Origin: Phormidesmis sp. RL_2_1
Lineage (GTDB): Bacteria > Cyanobacteriota > Cyanobacteriia > Phormidesmidales > Phormidesmidaceae
Length of the DNA stretch: 33,160 bases
Direction: 5' to 3'
Assembly (NCBI GenBank): GCA_012033015.1
Contig: JAAUPS010000025.1
Span: 1 to 33,160 of the forward strand
The position numbers and the translations under genes are program-made. This document shows, piece by piece, positions 23,888 to 33,017 of this stretch. A model generated the notes under the pieces. The model made no database searches. It saw nothing but the letters and a program-made list of their open reading frames with translations, and was not told where the DNA came from. How positions within the stretch are numbered: the first letter of the stretch is position 1; every line of letters starts with the position of its first letter.

Positions 23888-24480
23888 ACCTGCAAGTAAA
23901 GCTGCTGCTAGTAGGATTAACCGCTGCGCTGTGGGTTCACAGTGCAGCGCCTACGCAAGCGCACGGCGCGAAGATTGAAGTGTTGCCGCAGGCGATTGAG
24001 ATTGTGGCCACTTTCGATACAGGGGAGCCGATGGACAATGCGCAGGTATCGGTGTACGCGCCGGATATGCCTGACACACCTTGGCAAACCGGACAAACCG
24101 ATAGTGAGGGGCGCTTTTTGTTTACGCCTGATACTGGCATAGCAGGTGGCTTGTGGGAGGTGACTGTTCGAAAGGCAGGGCATGGACAAACGACAAGTTT
24201 TTCTTTGGACGAGGACGTAAATTCGCGCGCTACCACAACCTCTACAGCTCAGTCAGCAGTCCAGAAGTGGGTTAGCATAGCGGCCGTCATCTGGGGTTTT
24301 ATTGGCACCGCACTGTTCTTTTCTAAGAAAGCTCATAAAGGTGATGGTCATCCCAAAAGCACTGACAAGCCCACTGTAGAAGCGGATCTAGAGGCTACTC
24401 AGACAGTAGCCAATCGAGCAGCGATGGCGACGGCTGGATTTGGCAACGATGGCAAGGCCACCGCTGAGGAGTACCGTTAG
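23863..24480 (+). CDS. NikL-like periplasmic/membrane component of an ECF metal transporter
   Basis: 205 residues. Signal peptide (LLLVGLTAALWVHSAAPTQA) with predicted cleavage leaving HGAKIEVLP, an N-terminal His like that of NikL. A carboxypeptidase-regulatory/transthyretin-like domain follows (EIVATFDTGEPMDNAQVSVYAPD … GRFLFTPD … WEVTVRKAGHGQTTSFSL), then one membrane helix (WVSIAAVIWGFIGTALFF) and a charged tail. In nickel ECF systems NikK/NikL take the place of CbiN and help the M component accept the ion. The start is TTG 23863, chosen because AGGAGAAGG lies directly upstream inside the lipoprotein gene. The stop overlaps the CbiM start by one base. Confidence 0.78.
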   Translation: MRRNALELNLQVKLLLVGLTAALWVHSAAPTQAHGAKIEVLPQAIEIVATFDTGEPMDNAQVSVYAPDMPDTPWQTGQTDSEGRFLFTPDTGIAGGLWEVTVRKAGHGQTTSFSLDEDVNSRATTTSTAQSAVQKWVSIAAVIWGFIGTALFFSKKAHKGDGHPKSTDKPTVEADLEATQTVANRAAMATAGFGNDGKATAEEYR

Positions 24481-25127
24481 TGCATATTCCAGATGGCATC
24501 GTTCCCGCTCAGGTATGTGGAGCTGGCTATGGTCTCACCGGTCTGCTGACTTGGTACTCTCTGCGTCAAATCAATAAGCAAGGCGCTCCCAGCGCGAACG
24601 TGCCCAAAGCCGCCTTGCTCACTGCTGCTTTTTTGTGCCTCTTCTATTTATATTCCTATTCCGCCCAGCAGCGTTCATCTATTGTTGAATGGTTTGCTGG
24701 GGGTCGTGCTGGGCTACTTTGCATTTCCGGCTATCCTCATTGGCCTGTTTTTCAGGCGTTAATTGTAGGGCATGGCGGTCTTACAACGCTTGGCGTAAAT
24801 GCGACGATGATGGGGCTTCCGGCGTTGTTGGCTTATCACATTTTTCGCCTCAGACTTTTGCTAAGGAGTAGACCCGCTAAACCGTTTATTATCAGCCTGT
24901 TTGCCTTTCTTGGCGGAGCCTTAGGGTTGGCGATCTCGGCATTGATCTTCACTGCTGTTGTGATTGCTACGGTGCCTGCTGAATTTAATGCCCAAGCAGA
25001 ACAGGCTGCCATCGTAACGCTGACCATCAGTCATATTCCTTTAGCTATTTTAGAGGGCGTATTCACCGCTATGCTGGTTCTGTTCTTACAGCGAGTCAGG
25101 CCCGAATTGCTGGAAGGAAACCCATGA
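24480..25127 (+). CDS. cbiM: ECF transporter substrate-binding component CbiM/NikM, two compensating frame breaks
   Basis: Membrane component that binds Co2+ or Ni2+. It begins MHIPDGI, whose N-terminal His is the essential metal ligand; GHGGLTTLGVNATMMGLPALL is the family core and SHIPLAILEGVFTAML the end. As written it is open for 215 codons, but residues from about 51 to 91 (CLFYLYSYSAQQRSS …) are nonsense for the family. Dropping one T from the six at 24629–24634 and adding one to the five at 24748–24752 turns that stretch into SIYIPIPPSSVHLLLNGLLG … FPAILIGLFFQAL, the expected CbiM sequence. Start GTG 24480; stop overlaps cbiQ by four bases. The substrate (Ni or Co) is not decided by sequence; the NikL-like neighbour favours nickel. 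Confidence 0.92.
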   Translation: MHIPDGIVPAQVCGAGYGLTGLLTWYSLRQINKQGAPSANVPKAALLTAAFLCLFYLYSYSAQQRSSIVEWFAGGRAGLLCISGYPHWPVFQALIVGHGGLTTLGVNATMMGLPALLAYHIFRLRLLLRSRPAKPFIISLFAFLGGALGLAISALIFTAVVIATVPAEFNAQAEQAAIVTLTISHIPLAILEGVFTAMLVLFLQRVRPELLEGNP

Positions 25128-25903
25128 GCCTAGCAAAGATTGAAACTTACGTGGTCGGGCGATCGCCTCTCCACAACTGGACACCCCGCCTCAAACTGGT
25201 CAGCTTGGGCCTGCTGATGTTTGCCTTTGCAGCCATTCGTCAACTGCCTCTTGTGCTGCCTATGTTGGGAGTCGCTGCGAGCATTTATGCACTCTCTGGG
25301 CTGCCACTCTCTTTTTTACTACAGCGTTTGCGCTATCCAGGATTGTTCATTTTCATGGTGGTGCTAATTTTGCCGCTTACCTCTGGTGATACGGTGCTCT
25401 GGCAGTGGGGGCCAGTGGCATTGCGGCAAGAAGGACTCATGTCAATGTCGCTAGTGGTCAGTCGCTTTGTATGTATTCTTACCCTGGGGTTTGTGCTACT
25501 GGGCACTACGCCATTTGTGACGTTATTGCGATCGCTTCGTTCTTTAGGTCTACCCACTCTGCTCGCCGACATGATCCTACTCACCTACCGCTATTTGTTT
25601 GAAACTGCCGACATGATCAGTACGATGCAGCGCTCTATGCGTCTGCGCGGCTTTGGCCATACTCGGCGGCGCTGGTTCAGCCTTCATAAAAAAGACTTAC
25701 AGCGCCTCACTGGTCTGATGGGGACACTGCTTATCCGCAGCTACGAAAGAGCTGAAAGAATATACACCGCCATGCGACTGCGGGGCTACGGACGGCTCAA
25801 GCAACCGCCCACTCAGCCTAAAGCCGATGTAGGCAGTTGGTTGTTAACTGCTACAGTGATCGCAATTGCGATCGCTTTCTTTACAACAGAGCTTCTAATC
25901 TAG
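25124..25903 (+). CDS. cbiQ: ECF transporter transmembrane component CbiQ/NikQ
   Basis: 259 residues, the coupling (T) subunit linking the metal-binding subunit to the ATPases. About five membrane spans at the N-terminal half and end (e.g. LVSLGLLMFAFAAI, FIFMVVLILPLTSG, VVSRFVCILTLGFVLLGTTP, final LLTATVIAIAIAFFTTELL). The two ATPase-contact motifs are present: SMRLRGFGHTRR and, later, AMRLRGYGRL (Ala-Arg-Gly-type helices). ATG 25124 follows GGAAGGAAACCC and overlaps the cbiM stop (ATGA). An 83-base gap precedes the ATPase gene. Confidence 0.94.
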   Translation: MSLAKIETYVVGRSPLHNWTPRLKLVSLGLLMFAFAAIRQLPLVLPMLGVAASIYALSGLPLSFLLQRLRYPGLFIFMVVLILPLTSGDTVLWQWGPVALRQEGLMSMSLVVSRFVCILTLGFVLLGTTPFVTLLRSLRSLGLPTLLADMILLTYRYLFETADMISTMQRSMRLRGFGHTRRRWFSLHKKDLQRLTGLMGTLLIRSYERAERIYTAMRLRGYGRLKQPPTQPKADVGSWLLTATVIAIAIAFFTTELLI

Positions 25904-25986
25904 TGAATGATCTAATCTAATCGAATAGCAGCTTTAAAACACAATTATATAGATAACTATTAAGCCAAATTACACACACAGTCCCT

Positions 25987-26814
25987 ATGATCTCAGCGCT
26001 TACTCACTCATCTGATCGAGCTAACGCTTCCAAAGCAGAGATTGCGATCGCCACCCAGAACCTTACTTTTCAGTATCCCAATCATAAACCTGTTCTCAAT
26101 AGTCTTTCTTTGTCTATTCGCACAGGCCAGCGTGTAGGTATTATCGGCCATAACGGCTGCGGTAAAACTACACTATTCATGCTCCTCTGTGGTGTTCTTG
26201 CGCCCAATTCGGGCACTATCTCTCTTTTAAACAGACCCGTTGAACCCGGACAGTTTTTCCCCGAAATTGGAATGCTTTTCCAAGATCCAGACGACCAGCT
26301 CTTTTCGCCTACTGTCAGAGAAGATATTGCCTTTGGCCCAGAAAATATGGGCTTTTCCGCCGAAGTCGTTTCGCAGCTTGTAGGCAAGGCACTGTCCACA
26401 ACAGGCACAGATTTTCTCGCGGATCGTACACCTCATCATTTGTCGGGCGGTGAAAAGCAGATGGTGGCGATCGCCTCCCTTCTTGCTATGCAACCCCAAG
26501 TCGTTCTCTACGACGAACCCACCGCTAGCCTGGACATGCGCACCAGGCGGCGGCTGATTAGCTTTTTGCAACATTCTACCGAGACGATGCTGGTTTCTTC
26601 TCATGATTTAGAATTCATTCTGGATGTATGCGACCGTGTCCTTCTCATCGACAACGGCCAAATCATTGCCGATGGCGACCCTATGATCATCATGGGCAAT
26701 CAGCCGCTCATGGAAGCTCACGGATTAGAAAAGCCCCATTCTCTCATTCCTCACGTGCGATCGCACCACCGCCTCTCTAGCGCTCCTGGTTCCAAGCAAG
26801 TTTGTGTGACATAG
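25987..26814 (+). CDS. cbiO: ECF transporter ATPase CbiO/NikO
   Basis: 275-residue ABC ATPase on the cytoplasmic face. Walker A GHNGCGKTT, Q-loop GMLFQDPDDQLFSPTV (the DPDDQLF form is diagnostic of ECF cobalt/nickel ATPases), signature LSGGEKQMVAIAS, Walker B VVLYDEPTASLD and H-loop SSHDLEF. A leading 15-residue tail precedes the domain. It is the only ATPase gene of the cluster, so it probably works as a homodimer. Last gene of the operon; IS debris follows. Confidence 0.95.
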   Translation: MISALTHSSDRANASKAEIAIATQNLTFQYPNHKPVLNSLSLSIRTGQRVGIIGHNGCGKTTLFMLLCGVLAPNSGTISLLNRPVEPGQFFPEIGMLFQDPDDQLFSPTVREDIAFGPENMGFSAEVVSQLVGKALSTTGTDFLADRTPHHLSGGEKQMVAIASLLAMQPQVVLYDEPTASLDMRTRRRLISFLQHSTETMLVSSHDLEFILDVCDRVLLIDNGQIIADGDPMIIMGNQPLMEAHGLEKPHSLIPHVRSHHRLSSAPGSKQVCVT

Positions 26815-26850
26815 AATAAAGTTATTGCAAGCGAGTGGAGGCCGAGAGGA

Positions 26851-26965
26851 ATGGCCGAAAGAAAGCAACGAGGTCTCGCTGGGGATAAGACAATCTGCCT
26901 GCCGATAGCCGATGATATCGACTATGCAACGCTATCGGATGATCGAGAATCCTATCGTGTAGGGG
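26851..26965 (+). pseudogene. Possible N-terminal remnant of a transposase
   Basis: ATG 26851, with GGAGGCCGAGAGG upstream, encodes MAERKQRGLAGDKTICLP and ADDIDYATLSDDRESYR, which resembles the start of some cyanobacterial transposases, then runs without sense into a reversed IS630 fragment. Family not identified. Confidence 0.3.
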
Positions 26966-27160
26966 CCCAAACTTTTCTAATGATGGGTTTGAGTCCTAAA
27001 CGATGCTCATCAAATAACCAAACCTCAACAGTGGCGTCTGGAAACTGTCGGGCTACTTCAGCTTTTCGCTTGGGTAAGTTTTTTTAAAGGCACTTTGAGC
27101 TGCTTGGTCGGCTTTCTTATGACGAGGCCGAGGTTCCTGGCACGAGTACCCCAACAGCTT
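26962..27160 (-). pseudogene. IS630-family transposase fragment
   Basis: Minus strand: GYSCQEPRPRHKKADQAAQ, FKKTYPSEKLK, then after one frame break near 27055 VARQFPDATVEVW and LFDEHRLGLKPIIRKVWAP. The latter is the IS630 DDE segment around the first catalytic Asp (FDE). Both ends are missing. Confidence 0.75.
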
Positions 27161-27267
27161 TATACTAACTCCGAGTTATGTAACTCCGATTCCCAAAAAG
27201 GCCAAACTGTAGGGGCGCATGGCATTCGCCCCACCAAATCGGGGATAACCAATTAGGATTTAGTATG
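27161..27267. mobile_element. MITE-like element with REP palindrome, IS630-type ends
   Basis: The left end TATACTAACTCCGAG and the right end (reverse complement CATACTAAATCC) are imperfect inverted repeats, the TA…ACTAA style of IS630-related MITEs. In the middle is the near-palindrome GGGGCGCATGGCATTCGCCCC (27212–27232), a motif I recall as widespread in cyanobacterial genomes. No coding capacity. Confidence 0.5.
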
Positions 27268-27548
27268 AGAAGTTTTTAGGACTGATTAATCTTCAAGAAA
27301 CACTTTGCCTGAAATCAGAGTGTTTGCTCAATAATTTATTCGGGTCTGCAAGTGAGATTTTCGGCAAACAAGTGACAGCTATTTGTTTGTTTAAGACTGG
27401 TATAGGATGGCATCAAAGTGATACGCAGTCGCGCGTGTGCATCCGGCGGCAGCTACAACATATAGCTACATATAACAGTTTTGGTGGTGACTCGTGTTGT
27501 GGGTTCAGTGGTCACAGTTGGCGTTTGAAAACTGGGCTGCTATTGTGA
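27268..27548. other. Gene-free stretch after the IS debris
   Basis: About 280 bases downstream of the minus-strand dienelactone-hydrolase-like gene. The frames present do not look protein-like. I see no convincing hairpin with a U-run. Confidence 0.5.
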
Positions 27549-28334
27549 CTAGCCCAGTGATTTGTCCAAAAATTCCATCAAAGCGTCCCATGATTGAATA
27601 TCGGCTTGGCCGTCATAACGAGAGGTTTCTCTATCGGCTGACCAAACTGTAAAGGAATGGCGCGCCCCGCCGTAAATTTCCATATCATAGTCTACGCCTG
27701 CGGCATTAAGCTCATCGGCAAGGGCGGCGACTTCAGTCATGGGCGCAACCGGATCATCCCCACCATGCAGAATCAATAGTGGCCCTGTCGCTGCGGTATA
27801 GTCTTGGCCTGCGGGGGTGGCTAGGCCGCCATGAAAGCTGACAAATCCATCAAGATCTGCCCCTGCGCGGGCAAATTCCAACACGGCTGCGCCACCGAAG
27901 CAGTAGCCAATGGCGACCACCCGCTGTGGGTCAACGCCAGCCATGCTTTGGGCCGCAGCGAGTCCGGCAGATAGTCGCTGACGCATGGTTTGGCGATCGC
28001 CATACAGCATTCCACTTTGGGCCTGGGATTCTTCTACCGTGGTTGGGCGCACATCTTGACCATACAAATCTGCGGCAAAGGCTGCATAACCACTTTCGGC
28101 CAGCATCTCTACTCGACGCTGTTCATACTCATCAATACCGTTCCAATCGTGAATGAGTAAAACAACCGGCTGCTGATCGCCAAAGCCTTCGTTCAAGGCA
28201 AAGTAGCCCTCATACGGCTGCCCGTCAATTTCATAAACAACAGACTCTATGATGATATCGGCCTTGGCCCCGAGCGTTGTCAGCCCAATCACACAGGCAA
28301 TGGTTAAACCGATAAGTAATAGTTTTTTTAGCAT
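27549..28334 (-). CDS. Secreted dienelactone-hydrolase-family protein
   Basis: 261 residues with a signal peptide (MLKKLLLIGLTIACVIGLTTLGAKA). Alpha/beta hydrolase with the DLH-type Cys nucleophile: Cys145 in GYCFGG, Asp194 in HGGDDPVAP, His226 in GGARHSF. Oxyanion loop LLIHDWNGIDEYEQ. Members hydrolyse ester or lactone substrates; the exported form here acts outside the cytoplasm on an unknown substrate. Start ATG 28334 lies only ten bases after the RND-pump stop, so it is probably co-transcribed with the efflux system, which suggests a substrate related to what the pump handles, an inference only. Confidence 0.92.
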   Translation of the reverse strand: MLKKLLLIGLTIACVIGLTTLGAKADIIIESVVYEIDGQPYEGYFALNEGFGDQQPVVLLIHDWNGIDEYEQRRVEMLAESGYAAFAADLYGQDVRPTTVEESQAQSGMLYGDRQTMRQRLSAGLAAAQSMAGVDPQRVVAIGYCFGGAAVLEFARAGADLDGFVSFHGGLATPAGQDYTAATGPLLILHGGDDPVAPMTEVAALADELNAAGVDYDMEIYGGARHSFTVWSADRETSRYDGQADIQSWDALMEFLDKSLG

Positions 28335-28344
28335 GGAATATTCG

Positions 28345-31300
28345 TTAATTTAAACGAGTTGATGGTACATTTTTTGGCATCTGTTGCGACATCTTTTGGG
28401 AATCAGTGATCGCGTGCAGCAGCGTGTAAAAACAAGGAATGATAAACAGCGTCAGCAGTGTCGCTAAAGAGAGTCCAGAAAAAACAACCACGCCCAGCGG
28501 CTGTAAAAATTCTGAGCCTTGACCGAGCCCCAAGGCCAGCGGAAACATGCCTAGCACCGTGGTAATGGTGGTCATGAGAATCGGCCGCAGGCGCTGAGGG
28601 GCCGCTTGGCGCATGGCACTTAGCCGGTCACAGTCCGTTTGGGCATGAATTTGGTTCGCTAACTCCACCAAAATAATGGCGTTATTAACGACAATACCGA
28701 CGAGCAGCACCGCCCCGACAATCACCGTCGCCCCAATGGCCGTTTGGGTCATGAACAATCCTAAAATACCGCCTGCCAATGCCAAAGGCACCGTCAGCAT
28801 AATCACCAGCGGATCAATCAGTGAATTGTACTGTACAGCCATAACGGTAAATACCAAAAAGGCGGCGAGTCCTCCTAAAATGCCAAGCCCGTCTTGAATG
28901 TCGGCGTTGCTCTGGGCGCTAAAGCTGGGGAGGTGGCTCACCCCTGGTGGCAAGGTCAGTGTTGCCCAGATTTGATCTACTTCTGCTAGCGCATCGCCTA
29001 AGCTCGCACCGTCGTTGAGATCGCCTTCGATAATAAAGACTTGGCGCTGTCCAATTCGTTGAATTTCACCGGGTGCTTGGCCGTTTTCAATGCGGGTCAC
29101 ATCTCCGAGTCGAACCAACTGACCGCTGCCATTGAGCAGCGGCAGTTGGGCTAGCTCAGCCGGATTTTGTACAAGCGCTTCGGGGGTTTGTACGCGTACA
29201 TTGATCAGGCGATCGCCCCGTTGAAGCTGGGTAGCAACAGAACCTGAGAGTACGGTTTGTAGGGTGCGGCCAATGCCCTCAGCCGAAAGTCCCAGATCAG
29301 CGGCGCGCTCCCAGTCGGGGCGAATTTGCACCTCTTGCTGAGGGGGGTCGGCGTCGGGCGAATAGGTGGCTAGGGTGGTCTGCGCGGCGAGTGCTGCTAG
29401 CACCTGCTGGCCCGCTGCTTCTAACGCTTGGGCGTTGTTACCTTGTAAAATCACATCTACATCGCCGCGCACAGGTGAGTTGTTCAAAATCAAACCGCGC
29501 ACGTCACCGGGAGAGACCCGCATCCGCGTCTTGACCAAGTTGAACTGATTGAATGCTGCTGACATGCGATCGCTAAAGGCTTCGACATCGGTACCCGGTG
29601 CTAACGTTAGCGTGCTTGAGCCGCGCAAAGCATTTTGACTGGTGCTGCTACCAAAGAGAAATCCGCCCGACGTGCTAAAGGCGTATTCAACCTCGGGCTG
29701 AGCCAGCAGCAGTTGATCAACTGCGTCCATGACCTGACGGTTTTCGGCCAGTGTTGTCCCAGGTGGAAACTGCACCCTGACATCCGCTTGACCGGTGGCA
29801 ATACTGGGCAAAATTTCTTGGGGAATGTGGCCCGCCATGAAAAAGCTGCTGCCGCCGAAGAGGGCAAAGGCAAAGGCAATTACCCCCATTCGCCTTGACA
29901 ATACCCAGCCCAATACGTCTGCTGTACTGCCGCTGTCAGCCCCTGCAAGCGCTGATCAAACTGGCGAATGAGCAGAATGCTTTTGATGCCGCTAGAGCCT
30001 TGCACTGTCAAGAGCCGGGAGGCCAGCGCGGGCACTACCGTCAAGGCTACGACCAGCGAAGCAGCCACTGCAAAACTGACCGTGAGCACCAGCTCATTGA
30101 ACAATAGTGAAATAAAGCCGCCTATGAGTAAAAAAGGTAAAACAGCGACGAGGTTGGTTGTCGTTGAAGCAAAAAGAGCCGATTCTAGCTCTCGACTGCT
30201 GGCCTCCGCCTGACGAATGATGGGCCGGTTGCCCTGATTTTGGCCGGTTTGAACGTGGGTGACAATGTTCTCTAACATGACAATGGCGTTGTCTACTACA
30301 ATTCCAACGCCTAGAGCTAATCCGCCCAGGCTAAACACGTTCAGCGAAATTCCAAACAGGCCATCAGTAAAATCGCCACTAGCGTTGCCAGGGGAATGGC
30401 GATCACAATAATGAAGGTTTGCCGCAGTGAGCCCAGAAATAAAAGTACTGCGATCGCCGCTAGCCCAGCGCCACTGAGACCTGCGATCGCCACATTGCGA
30501 ATAGCATTTTGAATAAAAATAGATTCATCTAAGGTGGCATTCAGCACCAAATCAGGCGGTAGCAGACCTGACGTTTGCAGTTCTGCCAAGCGCTTTTCAC
30601 CCCGTCTACCACTGCAATGGTGTTGGCGGTTGGCTGCTTTTGCACACTGACCTTCACCGCTGGCTCACCGTTGAGGTTCACAAAAATACGTTGTTCTTCA
30701 GTGCCGTCAATGACTTCGGCAAAGTCGCGTAGGTAGACTTGTTGAGCAGGGCCAAGTGGCGCACCCCCGGCCGATGACGCGCTGCTATTGCCCACCTCAA
30801 AGATCACATTGCGAATCTCATCAGCCGTCTGAAAACGCCCTGACAACCGGGTTAGCGGCTCACTATCCGGGCCTTGAATGCGGCCTCCAGCAGTATCTTG
30901 ATTGCGCTGGGAAAGGGCATCTAAAACATCCGTAATGCTTAGGCCCAAACGCTGCAATCTAGCCGGATCGAGATTGATACGAATCTCTTCTTGTACCCCA
31001 CCAGAAACATCTACACTAGCAACACCCGGTACGGTATTGAGTTCGCGGGCCAAATCCTGATCGGCAAACACTCTCAAATCTACCCCTTGCAGTGAGGGAG
31101 AGGTGAGTGCAATTTCATACACCGGCAGTTGAGACGGATCAAACTTAAACAAACGGGGCTGTTGTACTGTATTGGGCAGGCTATCTCTTGAGCGGTTGAG
31201 CGTGGCCGTTGCATCATTGAGGGCTTGGTCAATATTGCCGCCGGGCTGAAAGTATAGATCAAGGCTAATGCGGCCCTCTCGGGTTTGGGAGAAGACTTGC

Positions 31301-31647
31301 ACCACCCCTTCTGTGGCAGCAAGTGCCTGCTCTAGGGGCCGCGTCACTTCATCGACCGCCACCTCTGGGGAGATGCCTGGGGCATCGGCCCTGACGCCAA
31401 TGCGCGGATAGGTAATCGATGGTAGCAAATCCACCGGGAGCTGCTGCACAAAAAACAGCCCGAGCACTATCACTGCAACGGTCAGCACCAGCGTGGCGAT
31501 ATAACGCCGAATCGCCAGCGTGCTGAGGCTGATTTTGCTGGCAGTAGGCGCTGCTGTGTTTGGCCGTGGCCCATGCTCGGTGTTGGCCCATGGCTCTACC
31601 TGTGAACCAGAAGTCTCTAAATTAGATGAAGCAGCGGGCTCTCTCAT
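28345..31647 (-). pseudogene. RND (HAE1-type) multidrug efflux permease, three frame breaks
   Basis: Proton-driven inner-membrane pump, about 1,101 residues if repaired. Open segments 31647–30541, 30589–30341, 30338–29880 and 29913–28345 abut in the correct order. Landmarks: first helix LVLTVAVIVLGLFFVQQLP, porter domains, central TM block GLALGVGIVVDNAIVMLENI (the proton-relay region, DN rather than DD), second-half start SRRMGVIAFAFALFG, and GIVVNNAIILVELANQ. The breaks are one missing A in the coding run at 30594–30597, one missing G at 30361–30362 and one missing T at 29912–29913, each of which restores the protein exactly. An unusual 38-residue soluble N-tail precedes TM1. Directly downstream of its adaptor gene. 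Confidence 0.9.
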
Positions 31648-31709
31648 GGGTTCGTTATCCTGCTTGAGCAGGCTTTCTTAGGGCGTTAGTGGGGTGTTCA
31701 TGGGTTTTT

Positions 31710-33017
31710 TTATGGGGCATTTTGATCAGCGCCGGGTTCAGATAAAATGCTGAGCCGTACGGCCTGTCCTGAGGTCAGGGGGCGATCGCTCTCTACCACA
31801 AACATTTCATTAGGCTGTAACCCCGAGAGAATTTCAATGCGATCTTGAGTGCGATCGCCTGTTCTCACTGGTCGGGCCACTGCCTTTGCCTGGTCGCCTT
31901 CACCTTCAATCACGTATACTGTAGTGCCTTTTTTTCCCATGCTGAGGGCACTATCAGGCACCACCACTCGGGCTTGCCCGCCGGTGGAAAACTGCACTCT
32001 CGCTAGCAAGCCACTGCCTATTTTGCCACTGAGGTTTGGAATACTGATCTGTACGGGTACTAGCCCTGAGGTGACATCGGCCACCGGGGCAATTCGTTCA
32101 ATTTGCCCTGCGATCGCCCCTTCGCTAGGGAAGGCATCAAGCTGTACTTGGGCGGGCTGAGCGAGGCTCAGTCGTCTGATATCTAGCTCAGAGACCTGCA
32201 CGGTGACTTCTAACAAACTGAGATCTCCGAGTTCTAAAACGGTATCGCCCGATTCTACAAAGTCACCGATATCGACCTGTCGCGAGAGCACAACACCTGT
32301 TAGGGGCGATCGCAAATCTGCATAGGAAAGCTGTTTTTGAGTTTGCGCCAACACAGCCTGCTGGGCCTCAATGCGATCCGCCGCTGAAGCCACCGCCTGT
32401 CGCTGGGCGTCTCTTTGGGCTTGGGCTGAGAGCACAGCCTGCTGCGCATTGGTTGCGGCTAGCTCAGCCGCTTCGGCAGCCTGCTGCGAAATCGCGCCTT
32501 GGCTGGCCAACTGTCGCAGCCTAGCTGCATCTAACCGGGCTTGATCAAATGTAGCTTGGGCCTGAACCACGGCTGCTTGAGCATCGCTGATAGAGACCGC
32601 TGCCTGAGCTGTTTCGGCGCGTCTGGCAGAGAGTTCGGCCTTGGCCTGGTTGACATGGGTCGTTTGCAAATCACCATCGAGTTGGGCAATCACCTCACCT
32701 CGGGCGATTGCATCTCCCGCATCAACGCGCAATTCAATCACTTCCCCCGATACTTGGGCTCGTAGCGCCACCTGCTGCGCCGGACGGGTAGTGCCGGTGT
32801 AAGTCAACGCACCGGCTAAAGATCCGCTCTCGGCCCTAGCTGTTTTTACCGCGACTGGCCCGTCGGCCTGTTCTGGGCGACCCCGCTGCCCTGAGGCGGG
32901 TTGAGCCGCACTCGGCGGCAAAAAGCGACAGCCCGAAACGGCTATCAATGGCGCTATCAATGGCAACAAAAGCCCCATCCGAATTGCGCGCTGTCTACAA
33001 TGCCTACGGAACTGCAT
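31710..33017 (-). CDS. RND-type membrane fusion protein (HlyD/AcrA family), lipoprotein
   Basis: 435 residues from ATG 33017 (MQFRRHCRQRAIRMGLLL); the frame is open further up, but that part is not signal-like. Lipobox IAVSGC puts the lipidated Cys at about 30. Lipoyl halves ALRAQVSGEVIELRVDAGD and YADLRSPLTGVVLSRQVDIGD flank a long Ala/Gln-rich coiled-coil hairpin (about residues 125–245). A beta-barrel with LEVTVQVSELDIRRL follows, then a membrane-proximal domain ending VVESDRPLTSGQAVRLS. It links the pump to an outer-membrane channel, which is not in the window. 62 bases separate it from the pump gene. Confidence 0.93.
   Translation of the reverse strand: MQFRRHCRQRAIRMGLLLPLIAPLIAVSGCRFLPPSAAQPASGQRGRPEQADGPVAVKTARAESGSLAGALTYTGTTRPAQQVALRAQVSGEVIELRVDAGDAIARGEVIAQLDGDLQTTHVNQAKAELSARRAETAQAAVSISDAQAAVVQAQATFDQARLDAARLRQLASQGAISQQAAEAAELAATNAQQAVLSAQAQRDAQRQAVASAADRIEAQQAVLAQTQKQLSYADLRSPLTGVVLSRQVDIGDFVESGDTVLELGDLSLLEVTVQVSELDIRRLSLAQPAQVQLDAFPSEGAIAGQIERIAPVADVTSGLVPVQISIPNLSGKIGSGLLARVQFSTGGQARVVVPDSALSMGKKGTTVYVIEGEGDQAKAVARPVRTGDRTQDRIEILSGLQPNEMFVVESDRPLTSGQAVRLSILSEPGADQNAP

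Noticed and set aside
27324-27548. 74-codon plus-strand ORF
   Set aside because: Composition is not protein-like, the start is poor, and it abuts the end of the convergent hydrolase gene.
28345-30589. RND pump pieces as three further separate genes
   Set aside because: Together with the first segment they join exactly into one pump after three single-base corrections; no start signals precede the internal pieces.
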